Assembly (NCBI GenBank): GCA_016791265.1
Contig: JAEUMY010000017.1
Coordinates: 171,018-235,017 of the forward strand
Direction of reading: 5' to 3'
Source: Betaproteobacteria bacterium
GTDB lineage: Bacteria > Pseudomonadota > Gammaproteobacteria > Burkholderiales > Usitatibacteraceae
Length of the DNA: 64,000 nt
The notes under the pieces are model-generated. The model was given only the letters and a program-made list of their open reading frames with translations. It searched no databases and had not been told where the DNA came from. Below are positions 28,389 to 38,241 of this stretch, in pieces. A program made the translations under genes and the position numbers. How positions within the stretch are numbered: position 1 is the stretch's first letter; the number at the start of each line of letters is the position of its first letter.

Positions 28389-29584
28389 GCCGTCACCTTC
28401 AACAATCCGTCCTCACGGAACATCTGCTTGATGCCGCGAATGGCCTGGCGGGTGCGCGCTTCATTCTCGATCAGCGCAAAGCGGACGTGGTCATCGCCAT
28501 AGTCGCCAAAGCCGATGCCCGGCGAAACGGAGACCTTGGCCCGCGCCAACAGCGCCTTGGCAAATTCGAGCGAACCCATCTTCAGGTATGGCTCGGGAAT
28601 CTTGGCCCAGATGTACATCGAGGCCTTGGGCTTTTCCACCATCCAGCCGGCTTCATGCAGGCCCTTCACCAGCACGTCGCGGCGGCTTTCATATTGCGCA
28701 CGCACCTCTTCCACGCAATCCTGCGGGCCGTCCAGCGCAGCGATGGCCGCCACCTGGATGGGGGTGAAGGTGCCGTAGTCGTGGTAGCCCTTGATGCGCG
28801 CGAGTGCCGCCACGAGATCCTTGTTGCCCACCATGAAGCCGATGCGCCAGCCCGCCATGTTGTAGGACTTGGACATGGTGAAGAACTCCACCGCCACATC
28901 GCGCGCGCCCGGCACCTGCATGATGGACGGCGCTTTCCAGCCATCGAAGGTGATGTCTGCATAGGCCAGATCGTGGATCACAAGGATGTTGTGCTCCCTG
29001 GCTAGGGCCACGATGCGCTCGAAGAACTCCAGTTCCACGCAGCGCGCGGTGGGGTTCGAGGGAAAGCCCAGGATCATCATCTTGGGCTTGGGGAAACTGT
29101 TGCGGATGGCCTTCTCTGCCTCGGCAAAGAAATCGCTGCCTTCGGTCATGGGCACATGGCGGATTTCCGCACCGGCGATCACGGCGCCGTAGATGTGGAT
29201 GGGATAGCTGGGATTGGGCACGAGCACCGTGTCGCCGCGATCGAGCGTGGCGAGCATCAGGTGCGCCAGACCTTCCTTGGAGCCGATGGTGACGATGGCC
29301 TCGCTGTCCGGGTCAAACGAGACGTTGAAGCGCCGCTGGTACCAGTCACAAATGGCCTTGCGCAGGCGGGGAATGCCCTTCGAGACCGAATAGCCATGGG
29401 TATCCTGGCGCTGGGCGGCCTCGACCAGCTTGGCCACGATATGCGGCGGCGTGGGCCCATCGGGATTGCCCATGCTCATGTCGATGATGTCCTCGCCGCG
29501 GCGGCGGGCCGCCATCTTGAGTTCACCGGTGATGTTGAAAACGTAGGGCGGCAGGCGCTTGATGCGCGGGAAATCGGCAGACAT
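28385..29584 (-). CDS. alaC: Pyridoxal-phosphate aminotransferase, AlaC/AlaA type
   Basis: A 399-residue class I/II aminotransferase. PLP lysine motif [13 protein letters not shown], with [12 protein letters not shown] and [11 protein letters not shown] regions typical of glutamate-pyruvate aminotransferases (AlaC) in this hom-thrC context. ATG 29584 ([16 protein letters not shown]) is chosen; ORF extension upstream is not conserved-looking. It is the first gene of the four-gene minus-strand operon and overlaps the GNAT start by 4 bases. Exact amino donor and acceptor are inferred. Confidence 0.92.
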   Translation of the reverse strand: MSADFPRIKRLPPYVFNITGELKMAARRRGEDIIDMSMGNPDGPTPPHIVAKLVEAAQRQDTHGYSVSKGIPRLRKAICDWYQRRFNVSFDPDSEAIVTIGSKEGLAHLMLATLDRGDTVLVPNPSYPIHIYGAVIAGAEIRHVPMTEGSDFFAEAEKAIRNSFPKPKMMILGFPSNPTARCVELEFFERIVALAREHNILVIHDLAYADITFDGWKAPSIMQVPGARDVAVEFFTMSKSYNMAGWRIGFMVGNKDLVAALARIKGYHDYGTFTPIQVAAIAALDGPQDCVEEVRAQYESRRDVLVKGLHEAGWMVEKPKASMYIWAKIPEPYLKMGSLEFAKALLARAKVSVSPGIGFGDYGDDHVRFALIENEARTRQAIRGIKQMFREDGLLKVTA

Positions 29585-29735
29585 GATTGTTATGGGCTGC
29601 AATGACGAGGAGCGGAGCCTCAATCATAGCGAGTTGGCTGTTGCGGTGCAGCATGCGGGATGCGCAAAGAAACAGCGATCAGCTTGTTGCCACGATTCGG
29701 GACACTTTTCTGCCGCTGTGCGACACTGCGCGCCG

Positions 29736-30104
29736 ATGAAACTCCAACTTGCCCAATCCGGCCCGCAGAACGTCGTCACCGCCCATGGTGAAGGCTATGT
29801 CGAGATCAACACCCGGCGCCATCAGCAGAGCCTGATGTTGGGCGGGGCCGTGCTGGAGCCGTGGCCGCTCGCGAATATTCGCGAGGTGACTGCCGACCAT
29901 TTCGCGCCGGTCACGGCGCACGCGCCCGAGGTGCTCATCATCGGCACCGGCCGCCGCTTCACCTTTCCCCCGCCCCAGGCGCTCCGCCCGCTCATCGAAG
30001 CGCGCATCGGCCACGAGGTCATGGATACCCCGGCCGCCTGCAGGACCTACAACGTGCTGCTGTCCGAAGGACGGAAGGTGATGGCGGTGCTGGTGGTCGA
30101 TTGA
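29736..30104 (+). CDS. Mth938-like domain-containing protein
   Basis: A 122-residue protein of the Mth938/DUF498 fold. The segment VLIIGTGRRFTFPPP followed by GHEVMDTPAACRTYNVLLSE is diagnostic. Its position divergent from the alaC-type gene is common in betaproteobacteria as I remember it. Molecular function unknown. The palindrome at 29871 encodes LANIREV. Confidence 0.88.
   Translation: MKLQLAQSGPQNVVTAHGEGYVEINTRRHQQSLMLGGAVLEPWPLANIREVTADHFAPVTAHAPEVLIIGTGRRFTFPPPQALRPLIEARIGHEVMDTPAACRTYNVLLSEGRKVMAVLVVD
29871..29882. repeat. Iterated palindrome copy 19
   Basis: In the Mth938-like gene, read as LANIRE. Confidence 0.97.
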
Positions 30105-30134
30105 CCCGCAGCACCGCCCTGACTGATCCGACGA

Positions 30135-33100
30135 TCAGGCCAGCCCGCGCAATTCGCGCAGCACCACCGACAACATCGCCAGATCCATCGCCGGCCCGGC
30201 CTTGAGATCGGCCACCATGCCCGCGAGGCGCGCGCGCGGCAGTGCAGTGACTTGCTCCCACGCCGCCAGCATCGCGGCCGCATCCTTGCCGCCCCCCTTC
30301 ACCACGGCCGTGGTGAGCTGGCGTTGCAATGACGACAGGTCATCACGCATGGCATTGCGCGCCAGCGCCTGCCAGTGCGTGTCGGACGGCAGCGCGGTGA
30401 TCTTCGAGTTGAACCAGCGCAGTTCCAGCTTGCCGACCAGGGCGAAATAGACGGCGGAGACAAGATCCGGGCCTTGCGAATATTCGCTGGCCACTTCGAC
30501 GATATCGAGCACGGCGTACAGCGCATCGATGCGCGCCACGCGGCGCGCCAGCTCGGCGGGCACACCGGCGGCGACATAGCCCTGCTCCTGCTTCAGGTTG
30601 TCGGCCTTGTCGCCTTCTGTCAGAAGCGCATCAAGCTTGGCAGACAGCGCAGCAACACCCGGCTTGAAGATGGCGATCACGTCGGCCATGGCCAGCCTCT
30701 CGCGGCGACGACGCAGGAACCAGAGCGTTGCGCGGAGTGCCAGGCGGCCCACTTCGATCAGCATGTCGTACTGGGTGGACGTGGGCACCTTGTTGTCCAG
30801 CGCATCGATCTGCGCCCAGATATCGCCCAGGCTGAAGATGTCCTTCACCAGCATGTAGGCGCGCGCCACTTCATGCGCCTTGGCACCCGTTTCCTCCTGC
30901 ATGCGGTGCACGAACACGCTGCCGGTGCGGTTGATCATGGTGTTGGCCACGACGGTGGCGATGATCTCGCGCTTCAGCGGGTGGCGCGACATGACGTCGC
31001 GATACTTTTCCTGCAGCGGCTTGGGGAAGTAGCCGACCAGCTCCTCGGCGACATAGGCATCATCAACCAGATCGGAGGCGATCAGCTCATCGAAGAGCTC
31101 CATCTTCGAGTAGGCCAGCAGCACAGCGCGCTCCGGCGCGGTGAAGCCTTGGCAGGAAGCGCGACGGGCAGCGATCTCGTCTTCATCGGGCAGGAACTCG
31201 ACCGCGCGATTGAGACGGCCGACCTTTTCCAGGTGACGCATGTAGTCGGCCTGCGCATTCAGGAGCTTCTCGCCGCGGACACCCGAGACCGAGAGCGACT
31301 GGCTTTGGTAGTAGTTGTCGGTCAGCACCAACGCGCCCACCTCGTCGGTCATCTCGGCCAGCAACTTGTTGCGCTGCTTCTCGGTCAGCTCACCATCCTG
31401 CTCGACCAGGCCCAGCAGGATCTTGATATTGACCTCGTGATCCGAGCAATCCACGCCGGCCGAGTTGTCGATGGCGTCGGTGTAGATGCGGCCACCAGCT
31501 TGGGCATACTCGATACGGCCGAGCTGGGTGCAGCCGAGGTTGCCGCCTTCGGCGACAACCTTGCAGCGCAGGTCCTTGCCATTGACGCGGATGGCGTCAT
31601 TGGCGCGGTCACCCACCTCGCTGTTCGACTGCGACGTGGCCTTGATGTAGGTGCCGATGCCGCCGTTGTAGAAGAGATCCACCGGCGCCTGCAGGATGGC
31701 CTTCATCAGCTGCTGCGGGGTCATGGATTCATCGGTGACGTCCAGCGCCTTGCGCACTTCGGGCGATAGCGGGATTGACTTGGCGGTGCGCGGGAACACG
31801 CCACCGCCCTTGCTGATGAGCGTCTTGTCGTAATCGTCCCAGGACGAGCGCGGCAGGGCGAACATGCGCTCGCGCTCCTTGAAGCCGGTCGCGGCATCCG
31901 GATTCGGATCGAGGAAGATATGACGATGATCGAATGCGGCGATGAGGCGGATGTGCTTCGACAGCAGCATGCCGTTGCCGAACACGTCGCCTGACATGTC
32001 ACCGACGCCGACTACAGTGAAGTCTGTCGTCTGGGTGTTGAGCCCCATCTCCCGGAAATGGCGCTTGACCGATTCCCAGGCGCCTTTGGCGGTGATGCCC
32101 ATTTTCTTGTGGTCGTAACCGGCCGAGCCGCCGGAGGCGAACGCGTCGCCCAGCCAATGGCCGTATTCGAGGCTGATGGCATTGGCGAAGTCGGAGAACG
32201 TGGCCGTGCCCTTGTCCGCCGCCACCACGAGGTACGGATCATCCGGGTCGTGACGCACCACATCGACCGGCGGCTTCACCTTGCCACCGACCAGATTGTC
32301 GGTCACGTCCAGCAGGCCGCGCAGGAAGGTGCGGTAGCACTCGATGCCTTCCTTCATGAACGCATCGCGGTCCGATGCCGGCGCCGGCTGCTTCACCACG
32401 AAACCGCCCTTCGAACCCACCGGCACGATGACCGAGTTCTTGACCTGTTGCGCCTTCACCAGACCCAGCACTTCGGTGCGGAAATCTTCCGGTCGATCCG
32501 ACCAGCGCAGGCCACCACGCGCCACCTTGCCGAAGCGGAGGTGGATGCCTTCCACGCGCGGTGAGTAGACCCAGATCTCGAACAGCGGCTTCGGCTCGGG
32601 CAGCTCCGGCACGAGTTTGGATTCGATCTTGAAGGACAGGTACTGCTTGCGTTGGCCGTCCTTGCGCTGGTAGCAGTTGGTCCGCATGGTCGCCTGCATG
32701 ACGGCGAGGAACCGACGCAGGATGCGGTCCTCGTCGGCATTGGCGACGTCATTCAGCGCGGCATGGATCTCGGCCACCACCGCTGCCTCGGCGGCAGCGC
32801 GGTCATCCTTGAATGCCGGGTCGAATCGGATGGCGAATATTCGCGCAAGCAGCGTTGTGATGCCGGCATGTGTCGCCAGCGTGTTTTCCAGATACGCCTG
32901 GCTGAAGGTGAACCCGGTCTGCTTCAGGTACTTGGCATAGGCGCGCAGCATGACGATTTCGTCGGCCTTGAGCCCGGCCGCCAGGGCCAGACGGTTGAAG
33001 CCGTCGTTCTCGGCGTCCTTGTGCCAGACGCGGAGGAATGCCTCCTCGAAAAGCGGCTTGGCCTGCTCCAGGTTGTCGAGCGGCCGCACCAGCTTCAAGC

Positions 33101-34949
33101 CGAAGTCATGCACATACACCATCGTGCCGTCCTGTGGCGTCACCGCGTAGGACTGCTCGTCTTCCACCGTCACGCCCATGTTCTCCAGCATGGGCAGGCT
33201 GCCGGACAACGGCATGCTGGCACCGGCGCGATAGACACGCAGGCGCAACGTCTTGGCATCGGCATCCACCGGGCGATACAGGTTGAGCGCCAGGCCACCT
33301 TGGGCACCGTCGGCGCGCAGCGACGCCATGAAGCCGATGTCGCGAACGGCCACCCGGGCGCCGACCTGCTCTTCGTAAGCGACCGGGAAGGCATCGCCCC
33401 AGACACGCAAGAGACGCGCGGCGGCTTCTTCGCCTTCCGCTTCGGTCAACGCAAGTTGCAGGTCATCGCGCCAGCGGCGCAAGGCGCGAACGATCTCGGC
33501 CTCGATGGCGCGAACATCGACCTGCGGATCATTTTTGGGCGACGTTCGCACCAGCATGTGGATGCGCGCCAGCGTCGCATCGGACAACTGCACGGTGAAC
33601 TCCGCACTCTGGCCATGCAGCGCGCGCACCAGAATGCGTTCGATGCGCTGGCGCGTATCGGTGTTGAAATTCTCGCGCGGCAGGTAGATCAGGGCCGACC
33701 AGAAGCGGCCGAACACATCCCTACGCAGAAAGAGACGGGTCTTTCTGCGATCCCCCAGACGCAGGATGCCCATCGCGGTGTCGTAGAGCTGATCGGCATC
33801 GATCTGGAACAGCTCGTCGCGCGGATAGCTTTCCAGCACGCTGACCAGGTTCTTGCCCATGTGGCTCGCGGGCTGGAAGCCGGCGCGGCTGATGACGTGG
33901 TTCACCTTGTCGCGCAGCAGCGGCACCTGGTCCGGGTTGGCGTGATAGGCGGTGCTGGTGTACAGACCCACGAAGCGCTTCTCGCCGATCACCTTGCCGC
34001 TGGCGTCGAACTGTTTGATGCCGATGTAATCGAGATAGCCCGGCCGATGCACGGTGGAACGCGAGTTGGCCTTGGTCAGCATGAGCAATTTCGGTTCACG
34101 GGCCAGCTTGCGGATGGATTCCGGCAACTCGTTGAAGCTGGCCGACACGCCACCCAGCTTGGGTTCGCGCAGCACACCGAGTCCCGACTTGGGGACGATG
34201 GCGAGCTGATCCTGGCCGTTGACGTCCGACAGCGAATATTCGCGATAGCCCAGCATGGTGAAGTGATTTTCAGCAACCCATTCAAGGAACGCGCGGCCTT
34301 CGGCCACTTCCTCGGCGTTGAGTGTCTTGGGCGGCTTGGCCAGGGCAGCGATGATCTCCTTGGCGCGCTCCTGCATTTGCGGCCAGTCGGACGTTGCGGC
34401 GCGTACATCGGCCAGCACCGCCTGCAGGCCCTCGCCCAGCGCCTTCAGGCGAGCCGGGTCGATCTCGCGATCAATCTCCACATGGATGAATGACTCCTGG
34501 CGGCCTTCTCCGGCCGCAGGTTGCAGCGACTGCAGCGCGCCTTCCTTGTCGCGCAGTGTGCGCAACAGCGGGTGAACCAGCAAATGCAAGGTGTGGCCCT
34601 GGCGGTTGACTTCCATCGTGATGGAATCGACCAGGAACGGCATGTCATCGTTGACTATCTCGACCACGGTGTGCGCGGAGGTCCAGCCGTGTTCATCGGG
34701 ACGCGGGTTGTACACGCGCAATTTGGGATGTCCGCTGGCGAAGGAACGGCCGAACGACAGATGCGCCATTGCGGCACCGTAGAGGTCCTCGGGGCTGCGG
34801 CTCGCCATGTCCTCGGCATCCACCTGGGTGTAATAGGTGGTGATGAAGGACTCGGCTTCGGTGCGGGCAGCGCCATTGAGGCGGCTTGCGGCGAGTTTGA
34901 GGGTCGCGGCCAGCGCGGCCTGTTTCTGCTCTTCCATGGGGGATGTCAT
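30135..34949 (-). CDS. gdhB: NAD-specific glutamate dehydrogenase, GDH-180 class
   Basis: A 1604-residue large GDH that oxidatively deaminates glutamate to 2-oxoglutarate with NAD+. The N-terminal half carries ACT-like regulatory segments; the catalytic core (about 800-1250) includes RFGKVARGGLRWSDRPEDF, GSKGGFV and GDMSGDVFGNGML. The ATG at 34949 (MTSPMEEQKQ) could be replaced by the one four codons on. Three perfect palindrome copies (30476, 32833, 34232) lie inside, in two reading-frame phases (EYS, RIFA, EYS), more than any other gene here. Confidence 0.95.
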   Translation of the reverse strand: MTSPMEEQKQAALAATLKLAASRLNGAARTEAESFITTYYTQVDAEDMASRSPEDLYGAAMAHLSFGRSFASGHPKLRVYNPRPDEHGWTSAHTVVEIVNDDMPFLVDSITMEVNRQGHTLHLLVHPLLRTLRDKEGALQSLQPAAGEGRQESFIHVEIDREIDPARLKALGEGLQAVLADVRAATSDWPQMQERAKEIIAALAKPPKTLNAEEVAEGRAFLEWVAENHFTMLGYREYSLSDVNGQDQLAIVPKSGLGVLREPKLGGVSASFNELPESIRKLAREPKLLMLTKANSRSTVHRPGYLDYIGIKQFDASGKVIGEKRFVGLYTSTAYHANPDQVPLLRDKVNHVISRAGFQPASHMGKNLVSVLESYPRDELFQIDADQLYDTAMGILRLGDRRKTRLFLRRDVFGRFWSALIYLPRENFNTDTRQRIERILVRALHGQSAEFTVQLSDATLARIHMLVRTSPKNDPQVDVRAIEAEIVRALRRWRDDLQLALTEAEGEEAAARLLRVWGDAFPVAYEEQVGARVAVRDIGFMASLRADGAQGGLALNLYRPVDADAKTLRLRVYRAGASMPLSGSLPMLENMGVTVEDEQSYAVTPQDGTMVYVHDFGLKLVRPLDNLEQAKPLFEEAFLRVWHKDAENDGFNRLALAAGLKADEIVMLRAYAKYLKQTGFTFSQAYLENTLATHAGITTLLARIFAIRFDPAFKDDRAAAEAAVVAEIHAALNDVANADEDRILRRFLAVMQATMRTNCYQRKDGQRKQYLSFKIESKLVPELPEPKPLFEIWVYSPRVEGIHLRFGKVARGGLRWSDRPEDFRTEVLGLVKAQQVKNSVIVPVGSKGGFVVKQPAPASDRDAFMKEGIECYRTFLRGLLDVTDNLVGGKVKPPVDVVRHDPDDPYLVVAADKGTATFSDFANAISLEYGHWLGDAFASGGSAGYDHKKMGITAKGAWESVKRHFREMGLNTQTTDFTVVGVGDMSGDVFGNGMLLSKHIRLIAAFDHRHIFLDPNPDAATGFKERERMFALPRSSWDDYDKTLISKGGGVFPRTAKSIPLSPEVRKALDVTDESMTPQQLMKAILQAPVDLFYNGGIGTYIKATSQSNSEVGDRANDAIRVNGKDLRCKVVAEGGNLGCTQLGRIEYAQAGGRIYTDAIDNSAGVDCSDHEVNIKILLGLVEQDGELTEKQRNKLLAEMTDEVGALVLTDNYYQSQSLSVSGVRGEKLLNAQADYMRHLEKVGRLNRAVEFLPDEDEIAARRASCQGFTAPERAVLLAYSKMELFDELIASDLVDDAYVAEELVGYFPKPLQEKYRDVMSRHPLKREIIATVVANTMINRTGSVFVHRMQEETGAKAHEVARAYMLVKDIFSLGDIWAQIDALDNKVPTSTQYDMLIEVGRLALRATLWFLRRRRERLAMADVIAIFKPGVAALSAKLDALLTEGDKADNLKQEQGYVAAGVPAELARRVARIDALYAVLDIVEVASEYSQGPDLVSAVYFALVGKLELRWFNSKITALPSDTHWQALARNAMRDDLSSLQRQLTTAVVKGGGKDAAAMLAAWEQVTALPRARLAGMVADLKAGPAMDLAMLSVVLRELRGLA
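30476..30487. repeat. Iterated palindrome copy 20
   Basis: In gdhB, read as SEYSQ. Confidence 0.97.
32833..32844. repeat. Iterated palindrome copy 21
   Basis: In gdhB, read as ARIFAI. Confidence 0.97.
34232..34243. repeat. Iterated palindrome copy 22
   Basis: In gdhB, read as REYSL. Confidence 0.97.
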
Positions 34950-35177
34950 GCGGGTCTCCGGATACGGTTGGGCCTTGGCAGGAATCGTGTCCCCGCAGGC
35001 TCTATGTGTTTGAGGAATGTCCGCATTGTCCCTTAAAGTTGGAGGTGTTTTCAGGGCGATGCGCGGAATGCATAACCTCTGCGGGCATCACCGCAGGCCA
35101 TGCGAACACGGCATTGGAGGCCCAAGAACGCCATGCCTAAGATGGGTGACGACTTTCACCAGATCGGACAATGGAGC
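34950..35177. other. Divergent intergenic region gdhB/racemase
   Basis: A 228-base gap between gdhB (minus) and the racemase gene (plus). I see no strong promoter match, hairpin or palindrome copy. In-frame ATGs at 35133 and 35142 could extend the racemase slightly. Confidence 0.3.
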
Positions 35178-35900
35178 ATGCCCAAACTTATCGGCATTCT
35201 GGGCGGCATGGGACCGGCCGCCACACTGGATCTGCAACACAAGATTCTCGACGCGACCCCCGCCACACGCGACCAGGACCACATTCCCATCGTTGTCTGG
35301 AACGTGCCACAAATACCCGACCGCCTCGCAGCAGTGTCGGGGGATGGCCCTTCGCCATTGCCGATGATGCTGAAGGCCGCCCAGGCCCTGCAATCTGTTG
35401 GCGCCACCGCCATCGCCATGCCCTGCAACACGGCTCATCACTGGGCGGATGAGCTTCAAGGCGGCCTCGACATCCCCCTTCTTCATATCGCGGATGCGGT
35501 GATGGATAGCCTGCCCGATGATGTCCGTTGCTTCGCCCTGCTGTCCACACCCGCGACGGTGGAGGCCGGGTTCTACCAGCGGCGATTTCACTCCCGAGGT
35601 ATTGACGTCCTGCTTCCCGACGCGGATGAAGGCGAAAGGCTCATGGCCGCAATCCACTTAGTGAAGGCCGGGCGCTTGCTTGACGCCCAATCCACACTCG
35701 TCGACATCGGGATCCGGCTTTTGGCTCGCGGGGCGGACCGTCTGCTGCTGGCCTGCACGGAGCTGCCGCTGCTCTCGCCGGGAACGGCGGTTGAGGCACA
35801 ATGCGTGGACCCGACAGATGCGCTGGCCCGTGCCTGCATCCGTCACGCCCTGCAAGAACCTTCCTTGGACACAGTCCCCCGTGGAACTCAACTGGCTTGA
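35178..35900 (+). CDS. Aspartate/glutamate racemase family protein
   Basis: A 240-residue racemase with start MPKLIGILGGMGPAATLDL and the two catalytic cysteines in MPCNTAH and LACTELPLL. It interconverts L- and D-aspartate (or glutamate). ATG 35178 is chosen because the family N-terminus is exactly there, although GGAG is only 2 bases upstream; ATG 35142 is possible. It overlaps the LysR gene by 20 bases. Adjacent glutamate/aspartate transporter genes suggest a joint role in acidic amino-acid use. Confidence 0.9.
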   Translation: MPKLIGILGGMGPAATLDLQHKILDATPATRDQDHIPIVVWNVPQIPDRLAAVSGDGPSPLPMMLKAAQALQSVGATAIAMPCNTAHHWADELQGGLDIPLLHIADAVMDSLPDDVRCFALLSTPATVEAGFYQRRFHSRGIDVLLPDADEGERLMAAIHLVKAGRLLDAQSTLVDIGIRLLARGADRLLLACTELPLLSPGTAVEAQCVDPTDALARACIRHALQEPSLDTVPRGTQLA

Positions 35901-36852
35901 GGATTTCCTATCGCTCGCCGAGACCGGCAGCTTTTCCCGGTCCGCCGAATTGCGCCACGTCACCCAACCCGCGTTTAGTCGCCGCATTCGCGCGCTGGAA
36001 AACTGGATCGGCGCGGCACTGGTGGATCGCACGTCTTATCCCACCAAGCTGACCCCGGCTGGCGAAGCATTCAAAGACAGCGCGGCGGCCCTGCTTCGCG
36101 ATCTCTACGATGCCCGCGCCATGGTGCGCGGTTCGCGGCCGATTCCGGCAGATACGTTGGAATTCGCCGTCCCGCACGCCTTGTCGCTCGGTTACTACCC
36201 ACGATGGCTCACCCGGGTCGAGCGCGGTTTTGGCGCATTTGGCTGCAAGCTGGTCGCGCTCAATGTCCACGACGCGGTCATGGCGTTGGTCGAGGGACAC
36301 TGCGATCTATTGATGTGCTATCACCATCCACAGCAACCAATTCAACTTGACGATTTACGCTACGAAATGCTGCCGCTGGGCCGGGAAATGATCCGGCCCT
36401 ACGCAAAGGTCACCAAGACCGGGGCGCCCATGTTCAGGCTGCCCGGCACCGTGGACAATCCGGTCCCCCACCTGTCCTACTCGCCCAATGCCTTTCTCGG
36501 CCGAATTGTCGACGTGATTCTTGAGACGGCGCGCACCCCTCACTTTCTGCGCCGTCGCTACGAGACCGACATGGCCGAGGCTCTGAAGGTCATGGCCATC
36601 GAAGGCCACGGTGTCGCCTGGCTGCCAGACAGCGCGCTGGCCTCGCCCAGCCATGGGGCGCGCCCGCGCGCACTGACGCCTGCGGGCGATGACCGGTGGA
36701 GCGGCGAAATTGAGATTCGCCTTTACCGCGACCGCACCCAGACCAAACCACTGCTGGACCGCCTCTGGACCCATCTTCGCACCCAGCAGGGTGGGCCGCA
36801 GAAGGCGGGCGGCAAACCCGCAAGTAGAACTATGCGCAGAACGCATGGATAG
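35881..36852 (+). CDS. LysR-type transcriptional regulator, HypT/YjiE-like
   Basis: A 323-residue regulator with an N-terminal winged helix (ELNWLEDFLSLAETGSFSRS, then HVTQPAFSRRIRALE) and a C-terminal ligand-binding domain. The DNA-binding part resembles the HypT/YjiE subgroup. The start is GTG 35881 inside the end of the racemase gene, which implies coupling. It may regulate the racemase or gltIJKL downstream; this is inferred from position. Confidence 0.9.
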   Translation: MELNWLEDFLSLAETGSFSRSAELRHVTQPAFSRRIRALENWIGAALVDRTSYPTKLTPAGEAFKDSAAALLRDLYDARAMVRGSRPIPADTLEFAVPHALSLGYYPRWLTRVERGFGAFGCKLVALNVHDAVMALVEGHCDLLMCYHHPQQPIQLDDLRYEMLPLGREMIRPYAKVTKTGAPMFRLPGTVDNPVPHLSYSPNAFLGRIVDVILETARTPHFLRRRYETDMAEALKVMAIEGHGVAWLPDSALASPSHGARPRALTPAGDDRWSGEIEIRLYRDRTQTKPLLDRLWTHLRTQQGGPQKAGGKPASRTMRRTHG

Positions 36853-37108
36853 TCCGTATCGCCGCATGATACGTTTGCTTGCCCGGCACAAGCACAGCCC
36901 GAACGATTCCCGAAATATCCAACCCAAGCCAGGCAGGCGGACGCGGAAGCTGTCGCCGGACTGGCAACTTACGGTGCAGGTTTGGTACATTCCGAAGGTC
37001 GTCCCGGGGAACATGCTGGCGCATCGTCAAAGTCCGCACTGCGGCTCGCGCCAGCGGCAGGACAGCACAGAAGCAACCATCCACACCACAACGAGGAGTC
37101 ACTGAACC
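36853..37108. other. Intergenic region lysR-gltI
   Basis: A 256-base gap that should hold the gltI promoter. A TTGGTACATT stretch around 36983-36992 is the most promoter-like sequence, but I cannot assign a -35/-10 pair. The Shine-Dalgarno GAGGAG (37093-37098) serves gltI. No palindrome copy. Confidence 0.3.
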
Positions 37109-38026
37109 ATGCGCAAGATTTCCCAGAAACTTTTGATCGCCACGCTGGCTGCATCGCTTTCCGCGACCGTGGCCGCCCAAGCGCCCGCCGGCACCGGCAC
37201 CCTGGACAAGGTGAAAGCCAGCGGGTCCATTACCGTAGGCCATCGTGACGCCTCCATCCCCTTTTCCTACCTGGACGACAAGCAGCAGCCCATCGGCTAC
37301 TCCATGGACCTCTGCGCCAAGATTGTCGACGCGGTGAAGACGCAACTGAAAATGCCCAACCTGAAGGTGAACTTCCAGGTGGTCACCTCCGCAACCCGCA
37401 TTCCGCTACTGGCCAATGGAACGGTGGACATGGAGTGCGGCTCCACCACCAACAATGCGGATCGTCAGAAACAGATTTCCTATGTGGTCACCACCTTTGT
37501 GACCGCCAACCGCTATGTCGCGAAGAAAGCATCGAAAGTCAGCAAGCTGGACGACCTGAAAGGCAAGACCGTCACATCGACCGCCGGCACCACCAACATC
37601 AAGTGGCTGACGGAGACGAATGCGGGGAAAAACATGGGCATGAGCATCATTCCGGGCAAGGATCACGCCGAATCGTTCCTGAACGTGGAAACCGACCGCG
37701 CAGTCGCGTTTTTCATGGATGACATCCTGCTGGCCGGCCTGGTCGCCAATAGCAAGAACCCTGGCGACTTCGTGGTTGGCAGCGAGGCCTACTCGGTCGA
37801 ACCCTACGGCATCATGGTTCGCAAAGACGATCCCGCCTTCAAGAAACTGGCCGATGACACCATCAAGGGGCTGATGAAGTCCGGCGAGATCGAGAAAATC
37901 TACAACAAGTGGTTCATGGCGCCGATTCCACCCAAGAACATCAACATGAACACGCCGATGAGCGCCCAGTTGAAGAAGGTGATCGCGAATCCGACCGATT
38001 CGCCTGATCCGGCCGTTTATCAATAG
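37109..38026 (+). CDS. gltI: Glutamate/aspartate ABC transporter periplasmic binding protein
   Basis: A 305-residue secreted family 3 solute-binding protein with a signal peptide ending near ATVAAQA. The stretches GSITVGHRDASIPFSYLDD, GYSMDLCAKIVDAV and the ECGSTTNNADRQKQISYV block are typical GltI. It captures glutamate and aspartate for GltJKL. A strong terminator follows, so it is probably made in excess over the permease. Confidence 0.95.
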   Translation: MRKISQKLLIATLAASLSATVAAQAPAGTGTLDKVKASGSITVGHRDASIPFSYLDDKQQPIGYSMDLCAKIVDAVKTQLKMPNLKVNFQVVTSATRIPLLANGTVDMECGSTTNNADRQKQISYVVTTFVTANRYVAKKASKVSKLDDLKGKTVTSTAGTTNIKWLTETNAGKNMGMSIIPGKDHAESFLNVETDRAVAFFMDDILLAGLVANSKNPGDFVVGSEAYSVEPYGIMVRKDDPAFKKLADDTIKGLMKSGEIEKIYNKWFMAPIPPKNINMNTPMSAQLKKVIANPTDSPDPAVYQ

Positions 38027-38078
38027 GCCGCAGTTGGCCTGAACGGCAAATCACAGGTCAACTGAGGTAGCACCCCGA

Positions 38079-38110
38079 CGGGGAGATCGCCAGATCTCCC
38101 CGTTTTTTTT
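38079..38110 (+). terminator. Intrinsic terminator between gltI and gltJ
   Basis: A perfect 10-bp stem CGGGGAGATC/GATCTCCCCG with loop GCCA, followed by eight T residues. It is the clearest Rho-independent terminator in the window and should partly uncouple gltI from gltJKL. Confidence 0.92.
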
Positions 38111-38241
38111 GTTTGCAAGGTTGTGCCGCGCGACGGTAGATGGCAAGCTGACAGACATAACAATAGGCGGCAACCGCTCATGGAGTGGCCGCGCGGTCAT
38201 CGCGCGCCCACGACGACTCACGGCGAAAAGGGAGGCAGTGC

